Below, one piece after another: positions 35,027-45,150 of a DNA stretch of 64,000 nt (position 1 is its first letter; each line of letters begins with the position of its first letter). The DNA lies in the NCBI GenBank assembly GCA_019022495.1, contig JAFEKR010000014.1:1331968-1395967 (forward strand), written 5' to 3'. The translations under genes were made by a program, and so were the position numbers. The DNA comes from Epichloe hybrida. Taxonomy: Eukaryota > Ascomycota > Sordariomycetes > Hypocreales > Clavicipitaceae. The notes under the pieces are model-generated. The model was not told the DNA's origin, made no database searches, and worked only from the letters and a program-made list of their open reading frames with translations.

Positions 35027-35500
35027 TTAAGCCGAAGCAGCGTAAAGCTTTTGTGCGTCGACTAATTCTCCTGGCCGAGTTTGTCTGTGAATTGAGAGTA
35101 AAGTGATGATGCTAGGGCCATGCCGACTGGGTTTTATCCTCAAACCTTGGGGTTTTCGGCGGCGAACCAAACAGCTCTCAACCAGACTGTTGACTTGTTG
35201 ACGAGAAGCAGAGAAGCAGAGAAGCAGAGGAGCAGAGGAGCAGAGGAGCAGACGCGACAAAGAAATCGCTGCGCCCTCGAGCTCGAACCTCTTTGTTTCT
35301 TCTTGTTCGCCCTCTACCGGGATGGGATAGACTGTTCTTCCGTCGTCTATTACATGTATGCCAGGCTGGGTGAACAAGGTGGGCGCCGATGAACGCCTCC
35401 CAAAACCTGGATTGAGATCCGTCCCTTCATCAATGGGTGTGAGACCTTGGCGGGCCTTCGTGGAGACTGAGGTAGCACTTGCTGACCGGGGTGTCGTCAT
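35027..35500 (-). CDS. Doubtful small hypothetical ORF
   Basis: 157 codons. The first 75 residues have natural composition (MTTPRSASATSVSTKARQGL, then a PIDEGTDLNPGFGRRSSAP stretch), suggesting a disordered protein. The rest is antisense to the GAGAAGCA tandem repeat and looks non-coding; an unrecognised splice site could end the real part near 35270. No family recognised. It may be a small gene or chance. Confidence 0.25.
   Translation of the reverse strand: MTTPRSASATSVSTKARQGLTPIDEGTDLNPGFGRRSSAPTLFTQPGIHVIDDGRTVYPIPVEGEQEETKRFELEGAAISLSRLLLCSSAPLLLCFSASRQQVNSLVESCLVRRRKPQGLRIKPSRHGPSIITLLSIHRQTRPGELVDAQKLYAASA
35203..35250 (+). repeat. Six 8-bp tandem units
   Basis: Three GAGAAGCA units followed by three GAGGAGCA units. 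Confidence 0.9.
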
Positions 35501-36003
35501 GTATATATAAAGTAGCTTTTATTTTTCATGCCAAACAAGGCTACCCGAGCCAGCGGGCGCAATGTTTTGCTTGGCGCTAGCAGCTACTCGCGCAGTACCT
35601 CCGCCGCTAGTGCCGTCCCACCCATGTTCTGGTACCCAGCGTGGTGGACGTATCGAGCCAGACCAGGGCCGCCGCCTCGGGGTGCCAGGACGTTTCTTCC
35701 TTCTCCCAGCGCCTGGGAACCAGACCTCTCTTCTCTTTCAAACTTGTCTCCCACTCCATACGCCGCGTTTCGAGGCGAATATCTTCGTCTAGATTTCTAA
35801 TTCCGACGCCTTGCGCCTTGAAGCGTTGGCGTTGCGCGTGACAATCTCCCTGGGACCTCGAATTCACTAAACCTTCATCCCACTTCACTCCCTAGCTTGT
35901 CACATACAACTCTTCTCCTTCTTTACATGTAGTGGGCGTGGGCATGCCTTGTTCACACACAACTCGCCTCACCTCATTTTCGCGCAAATGATTTACTGGT
36001 GCA

Positions 36004-37585
36004 ATGGCACAACAAAATGTAAGTACTCAACGTCTGATTACTCACTTTTTTTGGACCTCCTGCATCATACCCAATGGCTTTTTCAACCTCCTCATGGGGG
36101 CCTTTTTTTCCCTCTTGGTCTCCTTTGGCTCTCTCATGAGCCTCTCTCTTACATCGCGTGGTTTCTCATACGTCACATTCTGGCTGACATCAACGATTTC
36201 TTGAGCAGGACTCTGAAGTCACAAATGTGAACTCACAATCACCGCCCAGCTCTGTGAAAGACTCATCAAATACTGATCCCTCAAAGGATATGAGTGCCGA
36301 TATGGCTGCGCCCTATGGGACGCGCTCTCGTAATAGAGGGGGTCGCATCAACTACGCAGAGGACAAAGACATCGAGATGGATGTCTATGAGTACTATGAC
36401 AAAAAAGGCCAAGATAATCCTAAAAAACCGTCGCGCAAATCCGACGTCGGGACAAATGGAGACAACACGCCCCGGTCAGTCACTTCGCGAAGGACGGCGG
36501 CGGAGGAAAGCAAAGCGTCTGCGGCCTCCCAAAATGGCTCCAAGGATACGACACCATGCATCACGACAAGTGCATCCCAAGTCGCTGCACCGCCCTCTGG
36601 CGCGACGCAAGGCACTCGGAAGCGAAAGGCTGCAACGACAATAACAACGACGTCTGTGCCAAACAAGAAGGCAGGGCAAGTAGTGCATGGGCCAGGGACT
36701 GCTGCATGGCCAGACAGCAACATGCTTACTTTTGAGAATTGCAATCATCGCGTGGATGCAAGTGGGCGCATGGTGGCTGACGACGGGACGGTGCTGGAGC
36801 CAAATGGTAAGTGTGCTCGCTCTGCGCCTTCTCTCTCACACACACACACGCACACACACACACACAGGGCAAGTGCGTGCAAATGCAAATGCGAAGTGGA
36901 ATCCGGGAGTCGGGACACTTGGACTTTGGACCTTGCTTGGTCGTGGACTTGCTTGGGTTGTCGTACCAATTGCACCAAGCGGCGCGGTCGGGGCCCACTC
37001 ATTCGCACTCGCTCTAGGAGGAACGAGGCAAAGGCAATTTCAGCAATTTCAGCAGCATGCCGGCTAACGATGAGACGCAGATCATGTGTACCTGGTGTGC
37101 GAACCACCGGGGGAACCCTATTACTTGGGACGCATTATGGAGTTTGTGCACTCGCCAGACGACAACTCGAAGCGAGTCCATACGGTGCGCATCAACTGGT
37201 ACTACCGCCCCAAGGACATTGGGCGGAAGACAACGGATACGCGACTCGTCTTTGCGACGATGCATTCTGATGTGAGCCCTTTGACAGCATTGCGTGGCAA
37301 GTGTTGGATCCGGCATCGCGTGGAAATCGACAACCTGGACGTCTATCGAAAAACGCCCGACTGCTTCTGGTACGAGAAGCTCTATGATCGATACATCCAG
37401 AAGAATTACGATCTGCTCCCTACATCGACAATCGTCAACGTGCCTGACAAGGTCAAGAAAGTGTTAGACGAGCGCTGGAAGTTTGTGTTGGTGGAGCAAG
37501 GGCGTGGCAAGGAGCTCACTAGCGCCGTCAAGCTCTGCAAGAGATGCACCGGCTATTGCGCAAGGTACGTACCTGGGATAGTCTC

Positions 37586-37623
<38 letters not shown>

Positions 37624-40600
37624 TCTTTCTCGCCCTGCAACGACCGTCGGCCGTTTTCCCTTCTTTTCTGCATATCTTGTGTTTCCCGCAATTGTATTTT
37701 TCCCCCCTTCTCCATGGTCTCTCCCAGGCCCCCATCTTATCGAAACTCTCGTCTGCCACCTGCCGTGCCGGGTGCTGTTGTTCCTGCCTCGTTCTTCCCT
37801 CCAAATCCGGATACGTCTGGACGGCGGCTGGATCCACCCCACCCGCCCACCCACCCACTTTGGGCACCCTGCACCCACGCTTCTTCCCTCGCATCCACTC
37901 CACACTGCCATTGCCAGCGCCACACCTCATCGAACGACATGTGCTGCGTATCATCTGCCATCGTTGCGCTGCGATACTCACTACACACGGTTTCTCAACT
38001 GCTCAAGCGAATGGCCTCCGATGGAGTTTGGAGCCGCCATGGCGGTCTATTCTGATGACCTTTTCTTTTTTTCTTCTTTCTATTTTGTCTTATAAATCTG
38101 GCGACTTTTGATACACACTAACACTGCTTCATCTCTAGCAATGACTCGGTGGATTGCGCCGTGTGTCAGAACACGTATCACATGAACTGCGTCAAGCCAC
38201 CCCTGCTCAAGAAACCATCCCGAGGTTTTGCGTGGTCGTGTGCGGCTTGCAGCCGGGCACAAGAACGCAAGCTCGAGGCTCACAATATTCCCACGGGTGC
38301 TGACGCCGAGGATGACGATGTCCTGGACGACGATGATGATGACGCACATTGCCTCCACACTAACTGTACTACGCCAGCCGACATTGATGAGCATCACCAA
38401 GGTACTGCAGCACAGATCTATCAAGCGAGTCTCTGGCCGTGGCGCTACTTGGGCATGCATTGTAAACCAGAGGATGCGCTTGATTATGATGATAGAATCC
38501 ACCCGCGTGCGAGTACACGAATTGGACCCAGGCATCAAGCCAACGTGGGTGCCTGGCCGGGTCGCGCTATTGAGTACGCGAAGCCGATAGAATCCAGGAA
38601 GGGCAGAGGAGCACCCAAATTATCCAAAGAAGCCCAAGTGGCTCAAGAAGCCGAAAGAGCCGCCCGCCACAAGCGCCCTAAGTGGGTGCAGGATGAGCCC
38701 CCTGGTTATCAAACGCGCGGAGAAGACCTCGATGAGAATGGCCCCAATGCTACTTCGACGCGCCTTTGGGTACCTAAACCTTCGGGCACGATTAGCAATG
38801 AAGAAGTTGTTGGCTACATGACGAAAGCGCGAGGGATGGCCAAAAGGCTAGGCCTTCCAGAGCGCTCCACCAACCTGCAAGATGTTGCCTTGGAGACATT
38901 GTTCCGCGATGACTATGATCCTGCCACGGCCCTTAAAGACCTCCCCAACACTAAGCCAGGTACGTTCAAGGAGCCGTCGTTGACACCCACGGAGCAGAAG
39001 AAGTTTGAGGAGGGAGTTGCCAAATATGGCTCCGAGTTACACCTAGTCATGAAACACGTCAAGACCATGACCCCAGGCGAAGTGGTACGGTACTACTATA
39101 CTTGGAAAAAGACCGATCGGGGCAAACAGGTTTGGGGTTCTTATTCGGGTCGCAAAGGCAAAAGATTTGCCAAAAGGGAAGACACAGCGGCCTCCAAGGC
39201 GGCAGATGATGTCGCTGATGGTGACGATGACTCGGCATTTGACAGCAAAAAGGCCATGGATAAGAAGCGCAGTTTCATTTGTCAATTTTGCTCCACGACA
39301 ACATCTCGACAATGGCGGCGGGCTCCCACAACCCAGGGCCTGGTGAATGAGAACGGGTCCAAGGCGACAAGCAAGGACAAGGGCAGCCAGTACGTGGTGG
39401 CTCTTTGTCGACGTTGCGCAGAGCTGTGGCGCAGGTATGCCATACGCTGGGAAGACATGGACGAAGTCGCCAAAAAGGTTTCACAATCAGGCAAGGCCTG
39501 GAAGCGAAAGCAGGACGAAGAACTTCTCAAGGAGTTGCAGGCTGCGCGGGAAATGGGCCTCATGACTCCGGACCGTGGTTCTACCCCCCCGGCCGCAACG
39601 AGCGGTCAAGAACCACCGAGGAAGAAGTTGAAAGGAGCACCACCAGAGAAGGACACCGATGCTGCCGCTTCCGACGCGGGAAGCACCGCGGGCATGTCGC
39701 GAAATAAGGACAAAACTGCAGACTCGACACCTGTGCCCGATATGCCGAAACCTCGTACACTGCCTTGCGCGATCTGCGACCAGATGGAGCCGCTTGGCGA
39801 TCAGCATCTTTCTTGTAGAGAATGCCGGTTGACGGTGCATCGCAATTGCTATGGTGTTGTTGACCACAGAACTCAGGGCAAGTGGATATGTGACATGTGC
39901 TCAAATGATAAGAGCCCGCAGGTTTCGATTGTAAGCTTTACTCTCATCTGCTCCCCCCCCCCCCTCTCCGAGACCCGACCCGAGCCGGTACATTGAATTT
40001 TGTGCGACTAATGCCGACAATGATCAGCACTACAAGTGTGTCTTATGCCCTGTAGAGGTCACCGAGCAGGATTTTGTCGAACAGCCGAAGCTCACGCATC
40101 ACAAGAAGAAGATGTCGGATAAAGATCGTGAACGTGAAAGAATCGAGGTTCAGCAAGCACGAAAGGCAGCCGAGTATTACCGCAAGCGGCAAGAGGATCT
40201 CAACAGGCCCGTCAACCCTCGAGAACCACTCAAGAGGACTGCAGATAACAATTGGGTTCACGTCACATGCGCCGTTTGGACCCCCGAGGTGAGGTTTGGG
40301 AGTGCCAAAGCACTGGAACCCTGCGAAGGCATTCCCTCCATCGCACGAGCCAGATATGACGAAGTGTGTCAGGCTTGCAACCAACAGGGTGGTGCTTGCG
40401 TCTCTTGTCACCAATGTCGCATACCTTGTGAGTGATGAAGATATTGGTTCATGTCAGCAAATCGAGCCGAGCGATGTTGGAATTTGCTAACACTCTCTCC
40501 ACCTCAGATCATGTAGAATGTGCTCGGCAGCAAGGACATGTTCTTGGATTCGACATGGCACCTGTAAAAAGCTCTCGTCGTGACCATGTCAATATTGTGA

Positions 40601-42259
40601 CGGTCAAGGGAGAGAGCGGAATCATGTCGGCTGTTGTGTGGTGCAAGGATCATGTTCCCACCAAGACGATTGCGCACCGAATGCACGAAGTTGTCAGCCA
40701 AGAATCGGGACTCAACGCGTTGCAGCTCTATGTTCAAAATTACAAGCAAGCCGACTTGACTATGACGGGCAGCGTTCGCAGGGCAAACCTCATGCTGAAT
40801 GCCGCCAAGATGTGTGGGCTACTGCCCCCTGCCCCTGGCGGGGCTCGACGTCCAGCCCACTGTACATCGGCCACAGGCGCGACGGCTACGGCTACAGCTG
40901 CTGCCACCGCTGCTGCCACCGCTGCTGCTACGGCTGCTGCTACGGCTACTACGACGGCCACCACCACTGCTGCTGCTACTACGCACTGTACTCCTTCGGC
41001 GCCGAACGGCACCTCGACTCACACTGGAAACGGCGAGGCCAAGGAGGCGGCCGCGAATGCCCGACAGCCTGGAGCAAAGGTCTGCATCACTTGTGGCATC
41101 GACGTCACTCCAAAGTGGTGGCCAATAGACAACTCACAGGAAAGAAGGCTCACGAATGGTCACCACGGGGCGATTGGGTTCGAGGCACAAAAGTTTGTTG
41201 AGCAACGCAAGTTCCAGTGTCACAAGTGTAAAAAGAAGCTCAAGACGCCCACCTCGTTTCTGCCGCGTCCAACACCTCCGCCAGCGTCAGAAGCTCCACG
41301 ACAGTGCCTACTACCTGGACCACTACCTGGACCACCACCGCCATCCCGAAGCCCACCACGGCCGACATGCTCGGAATTCCGTGCCGCTCCTCTGCGTCCG
41401 GAAATGCATTCGCTGTTGCATCATCCGGCAGCGGCAGCGGCAGCGGCAGCGACAGCGGCAGCGACAGCGGCAGCATCCGTGGCGACTGCAACAGCGCACC
41501 CTCCTCCTCACCCTCCTGGTCCTGGTGATTTTGCTTGCCGTTCCTGTTCCTGTTCCTGCCCCCCCTCCTCCCACGGTCCACCGCCCATCGGGCCACTCCC
41601 CCTCGTCCGCGGCCTCCACCGCCGGCTCCCGTAACTCACGGATATCCTCAAGTGCCGCCATCCAGGCCGGCATATAGTGACTGGGAAGCCAGCTTGGGTC
41701 GCCGCCTCGCCACTTGAATGGTGCACCTCCACCACCGCTGCACGGCGGCGGACCACCTCCAGTGTCAAGTCTCACGGCCCTCCGCCCGCCGTCCATGTCA
41801 GGACCTCCTCCCGTTGCTCCAGTTTCTGTGCCGCTGCAGCACCCCCATGGATCACCGATATACGGCAGCGCGATGCCTCCATCACCGCGGCGGATGAATG
41901 GGCCGGCACCGGCACCACCTCCAGGATATGTACCAACGTACGCGAGTGCTCTTCCGCCGGCACACGCACCGAATCCTCGACATAGTGCCTCGCCAGGCTC
42001 AAGCAATGGCGTCCTGCCGCCCCGATCTGAAGCATTTTCCCATGGGCTTCATCCCCAGCGGCCTCCCTATCCTGGCGGAGTGCACACCAGCCCACCGATG
42101 GCGCGAAACGGCCTACCGCTCCCTGGAGGAGTGCCACCGCCGTTGGCACCACCGCCTGAGTTGGCGCCTCCTGCCAGTGGGCTTGGACATCGCCCGCCAG
42201 AGAGTCGTCCAGCGAGTGGTGCGAGCGCAAGTCCTTCGCTGCGAAACTTGCTGTCGTGA
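36004..42259 (+). CDS. snt2: Snt2-type chromatin protein (BAH, PHD, SANT, GATA-like fingers); C-terminal frame disturbed
   Basis: Snt2 is a chromatin reader; in yeast it works with an Rpd3 deacetylase module and acts in oxidative-stress response and histone turnover. Exons: 36004-36018, 36209-36806, 37081-37564, 38139-39930, 40028-40427 and 40508 onward. In order: disordered N-terminus, BAH domain from HVYLVCEPPGEPYYLG (about 206-330), PHD1 (CKRCTGYCA, then CAVCQNTYHMNC, split by a 574-nt intron), SANT-like helix bundle (about 645-690), GATA-like finger (CQFCSTTTSRQW...CRRC, about 746-800), PHD2 (CAICDQME..., about 907-960), extended PHD (about 965-1170), an Ala/Thr microsatellite tract and another GATA-like finger (CITCGIDVTPKWW...CHKCKK). 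Frame 1 stops at 41634. Pro-rich coding-like sequence continues in other frames to 42259, with shifts near 41520-41540, 41600 and 41690. That tail needs three one-base changes or missed introns. Confidence 0.85.
36837..36868 (+). repeat. CA/CACG microsatellite in an snt2 intron
   Basis: A CA dinucleotide run with one CG interruption within the 274-nt second intron (36807-37080). Confidence 0.8.
37565..38138 (+). other. 574-nt intron of snt2 inside the PHD1 finger
   Basis: Donor GTACGT, acceptor CTCTAG. It starts with a CT repeat and is pyrimidine-rich. The upstream reading frame stays open for about 547 nt into it, but the peptide is low-complexity and interrupts the zinc ligands, so I treat it as intron. 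Confidence 0.75.
40870..40985 (+). repeat. Coding Ala/Thr microsatellite in snt2
   Basis: GCT/GCC/ACC/ACG-type triplets encode an almost pure Ala and Thr run. It stays in frame between the extended PHD and the last zinc finger, so it is a coding expansion. Confidence 0.75.
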
Positions 42260-43327
42260 GACGAACCCAGGCTATGGGACGAAGGATGGATGGTCGGGCT
42301 AGCTACATACATGCGTACACTATGCCTCTGTTGTTTACTTTTCTTTCCCCCCTTCTTCCTTTGCGGGGATGGCGTGATTGTTTGGCTTTTTCTTGTAGTC
42401 CTTTCGCATCATCTATATCAGTCTCAAAGCAGAGCAGGGACAAACCTAGAAGGAAACTGGCATGCCCACAGCCAGAGGCGTTGATTTCATTTCTTTCTGA
42501 CAGGGGTTGCGGGGGTGGGCTTCTTGTGACAGAGTACCGAGGCCATCGTATTTGCTTGGATGGTCAGGCGCCCGAATGGAGGCTTTTTGGATCAACTTGG
42601 ATGTATTCCGACAGAGAGAGCCTTTGCTGGGAATTGCCAATGTACACTAATCGTGGAGACTAGGACAGTTAGTAGACGCGGAGCTGATACCGCCATTGCG
42701 GGCGACAAATAATCAATGCCTGGATACCTCACAATGCTCGCTCACATATGTACACTGAGATTTAAGAGATGTCATCATATGTTGGTCAGATGGTTCTCAA
42801 AATGCCCAACACTTTGTCTATCCCTCTGCTCTGCTCCGCTGCACCCCCCCACCCCCTCCATTGTTTCCTCTTTCCTTCGGTGCACCCCCCTGCCCCCGCC
42901 TCACCAATCAACCAATGATTGGCCAACGCTCCGCCTTGTCAGGTGCAGCTCAAGCTCGGTCTGTCAGCCAACCAAGAGCCAAGAAGGAACGCTTGCGGCC
43001 GCCGGCCAGCAACGTTCCGTTCCGGTGCCAAGTGCGTCGTCGCAACACGCAACACTTTTTTGACATACTTGTTCATCCAGACAAGAAAAGCTCATGCTCT
43101 CACAGACTATCGATCCTGTCCGCACGACATCCTCGCTGCCTCTCCTTTGCGCACATGTCTAGCGATTGACCTACCGACATTACATTCGGACGAACGGGCG
43201 AGCCTCCATCCTAACCTACCTTGGCCACAACCCGGTCCCAAAGACCCGCGTACTCGCATGTATTTATAAGAAGCCATCGTTTTTCGTGTCTTGTTTTTTT
43301 TTTTTCAAATCGACGTCAACGTCAGCC
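42260..43327. other. snt2 3' region and kinase promoter
   Basis: No gene seen. A cluster of CCAAT boxes lies at 42904-42922 (two direct, one inverted) about 0.4 kb before the kinase start. Confidence 0.5.
42904..42922 (+). promoter_or_regulatory. CCAAT-box cluster
   Basis: CCAAT at 42904-42908 and 42912-42916 and the inverse ATTGG at 42918-42922. The CCAAT-binding (HAP) complex is the usual reader in fungi; function here is inference. Confidence 0.4.
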
Positions 43328-44723
43328 ATGGCGCAAGTCGTCTCGGACCTACTTTATTCCTTCGGGAACTGTCTGAACTGTTTTCCCGGATCGCCCACCC
43401 TGAAGATCAATGGCCGGAGCTTCAAGATTCTCCGTCTGCTCGGCGAGGTAAAACCTTCTTGCCCACCCGCCCCTCTGCGTAATCTCCTTCTCATTTTCTG
43501 ACAAAAACACTAACGCTCTGTCCTTGGGAGACTAAAAGGGCGGCTTCTCATACGTCTACCTCGTCGAAGACACCACCTCGCACCAGCTATTTGCTCTGAA
43601 AAAGATACAATGTCCGTTCGGCGCTGAGTCGGTGCAGCAGGCGATGCGCGAGGTAGATGCGTACCGGCTCTTCGCGCACATTCCCACCATTATATCAGCC
43701 GTAGATCACTCGGTTGCTACGGAGCGAGGACCCGACGAGACTACCAAGACGGTGTACGTCCTGCTGCCGTACTACCGCCGCGGGAACCTCCAGGACATGA
43801 TCAATGCGAACCTCGTCAACCATGGGTCCTTTCCAGAGCGACACCTCATGATGCTCTTCCTGGGCGTGTGTAAAGCCCTTCGTGCCATGCACGAGTACAA
43901 AGCCCCGCCCGCGGAGAGGATGCAAATGGGCAACGAGGACGACGGACCGAGCCCTCATGACGACGATACTGCTCACGTCCATGCGGGGAATCGACGGGGC
44001 GGCACGCGTGGGAAGCGCACCGAGGAGGAGGAGCAGGGCGAACAGGCACGGCCTTTGATGGAGTCGGAGAACCAGATTGGGCCCGGGGGCAAGATTCAGT
44101 CTTACGCCCACAGGGACATCAAGCCTGGCAACATCATGATTGACGACTCCGGTTCCACCCCTATCCTGATGGACCTCGGGTCCGTCGCTCCCTCCCCCAT
44201 CCCCGTGTCGTCCCAGTCTCTCGCCCTCCAGATTCAAGATACCGCCGCCGAACACTCTACCATGTCGTACCGCGCCCCAGAACTCTTTGACGTTCGCACC
44301 GGCACTGTCATCGACACCAAAGTCGACATTTGGTCTCTCGGATGTACCCTCTATGCATGCCTCGTCGGCAAATCCCCTTTTGAGATGCGCTCCGACGAAA
44401 CTGGCGGTACCCTCAGTCTCTGCGTGCTCGGCGGAGATTGGCGCTTCCCCGATGAGTCTCCCGGTGGTGCCAAGCGCATCAACAGCATCAGTCAAGCCAA
44501 GGCGAGGGCCGCGTCAGGCGATCAGTCTGCGGCGGGGGCGGCGGCTCCGGCTTCAAAAGACGGTGGCGGTGTGAGCATCAGTGAGCCGATTAGGGAGATT
44601 GTCAGACGGTGTCTCAAGGTCGAGCCTGCCGAGAGACCAGATGTGAGTGAGTTGATTGGCATGGTGGAGCGGGTTCTGGATGGACTTCCAGATGATGGCG
44701 GATCGGGCTACAATGCTTCATGA
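43328..44723 (+). CDS. env7: Env7/STK16-type serine/threonine kinase (NAK family)
   Basis: A protein kinase of the NAK/STK16 group; yeast Env7 is palmitoylated on the vacuole membrane and restrains vacuole fusion. Two exons: 43328-43447 and 43539-44723, totalling 434 residues. The Gly loop is split by the intron (RLLGE|GGFSYVYLV). The Cys pair near residues 14-18 (NCLNC) could be acyl-modified; this is inference. The invariant Lys is in LFALKKI, the catalytic loop is HRDIKPGNIMI, and the metal-binding motif reads DLG rather than DFG, with APE at the end of the activation segment. A hydrophilic insert of about 60 residues (Asp/Glu/Arg-rich) precedes the catalytic loop. The intron is 91 nt with a GTAAAA donor. 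The short C-terminal tail fits the family. Confidence 0.87.
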
Positions 44724-45150
44724 GTGGCTTTGTGTTTTACCTTTTCTGTAGGCCCCTAGTCGGAGCAGCTGGAAGGAAGTATGCGTGGTGTGTGTGTGTG
44801 TGGAGAAGGAGAAGTTGTATCGTTGTATCACGGATTTGTACTTTGTGTTCATTGGCATCGGCGGCGTTGCGGGACATTATGAGTGTAGATGAGCATCAAC
44901 ATAACATATTACATGCTACAACTTGACAGAGTGAAGGTTTAAACAATTTTTTCCATGGTGGAGTTGCCATTGACATATCCAGACACGGTGCGAATCACAC
45001 GACATGCGCGGGCTCAAGGTTATATACATAGCATTGACATGCTGATATGAGATCCTACCTACATGACTTCGCCCCTATTTTATTCAAGGGCCTGTCGCCG
45101 CATGCCCAGCATGACGCGAATGCTGGCTCCCGGGCAGGCTCATCGACATC
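44724..45150. other. Convergent 3' interval
   Basis: Between the 3' ends of the kinase (+) and the alpha-mannosidase (-). Probably both 3' UTRs; a short TG repeat occurs near 44790. Nothing else seen. Confidence 0.5.

Larger units (their letters stand above)
34039..36003. other. Divergent 2-kb interval between the helicase and snt2
   Basis: Contains the polypurine tract at 34194-34295, an AT-richer stretch at about 34500-34990 with degenerate internal similarity (GCCTAGT-ACTGCG-ATTTA pieces) that may be an old transposon relic, two overlapping TACTCCGTA motifs at 34912-34927, T-runs at about 34999-35028, and GAGAAGCA/GAGGAGCA units at 35203-35250. A doubtful small ORF is listed separately. 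Confidence 0.5.

Noticed and set aside
37086..38111. 341-residue ORF spanning the snt2 intron as an alternative gene
   Set aside because: The first part is the snt2 BAH exon. The remainder is low-complexity CT-repeat translation and destroys the PHD finger.
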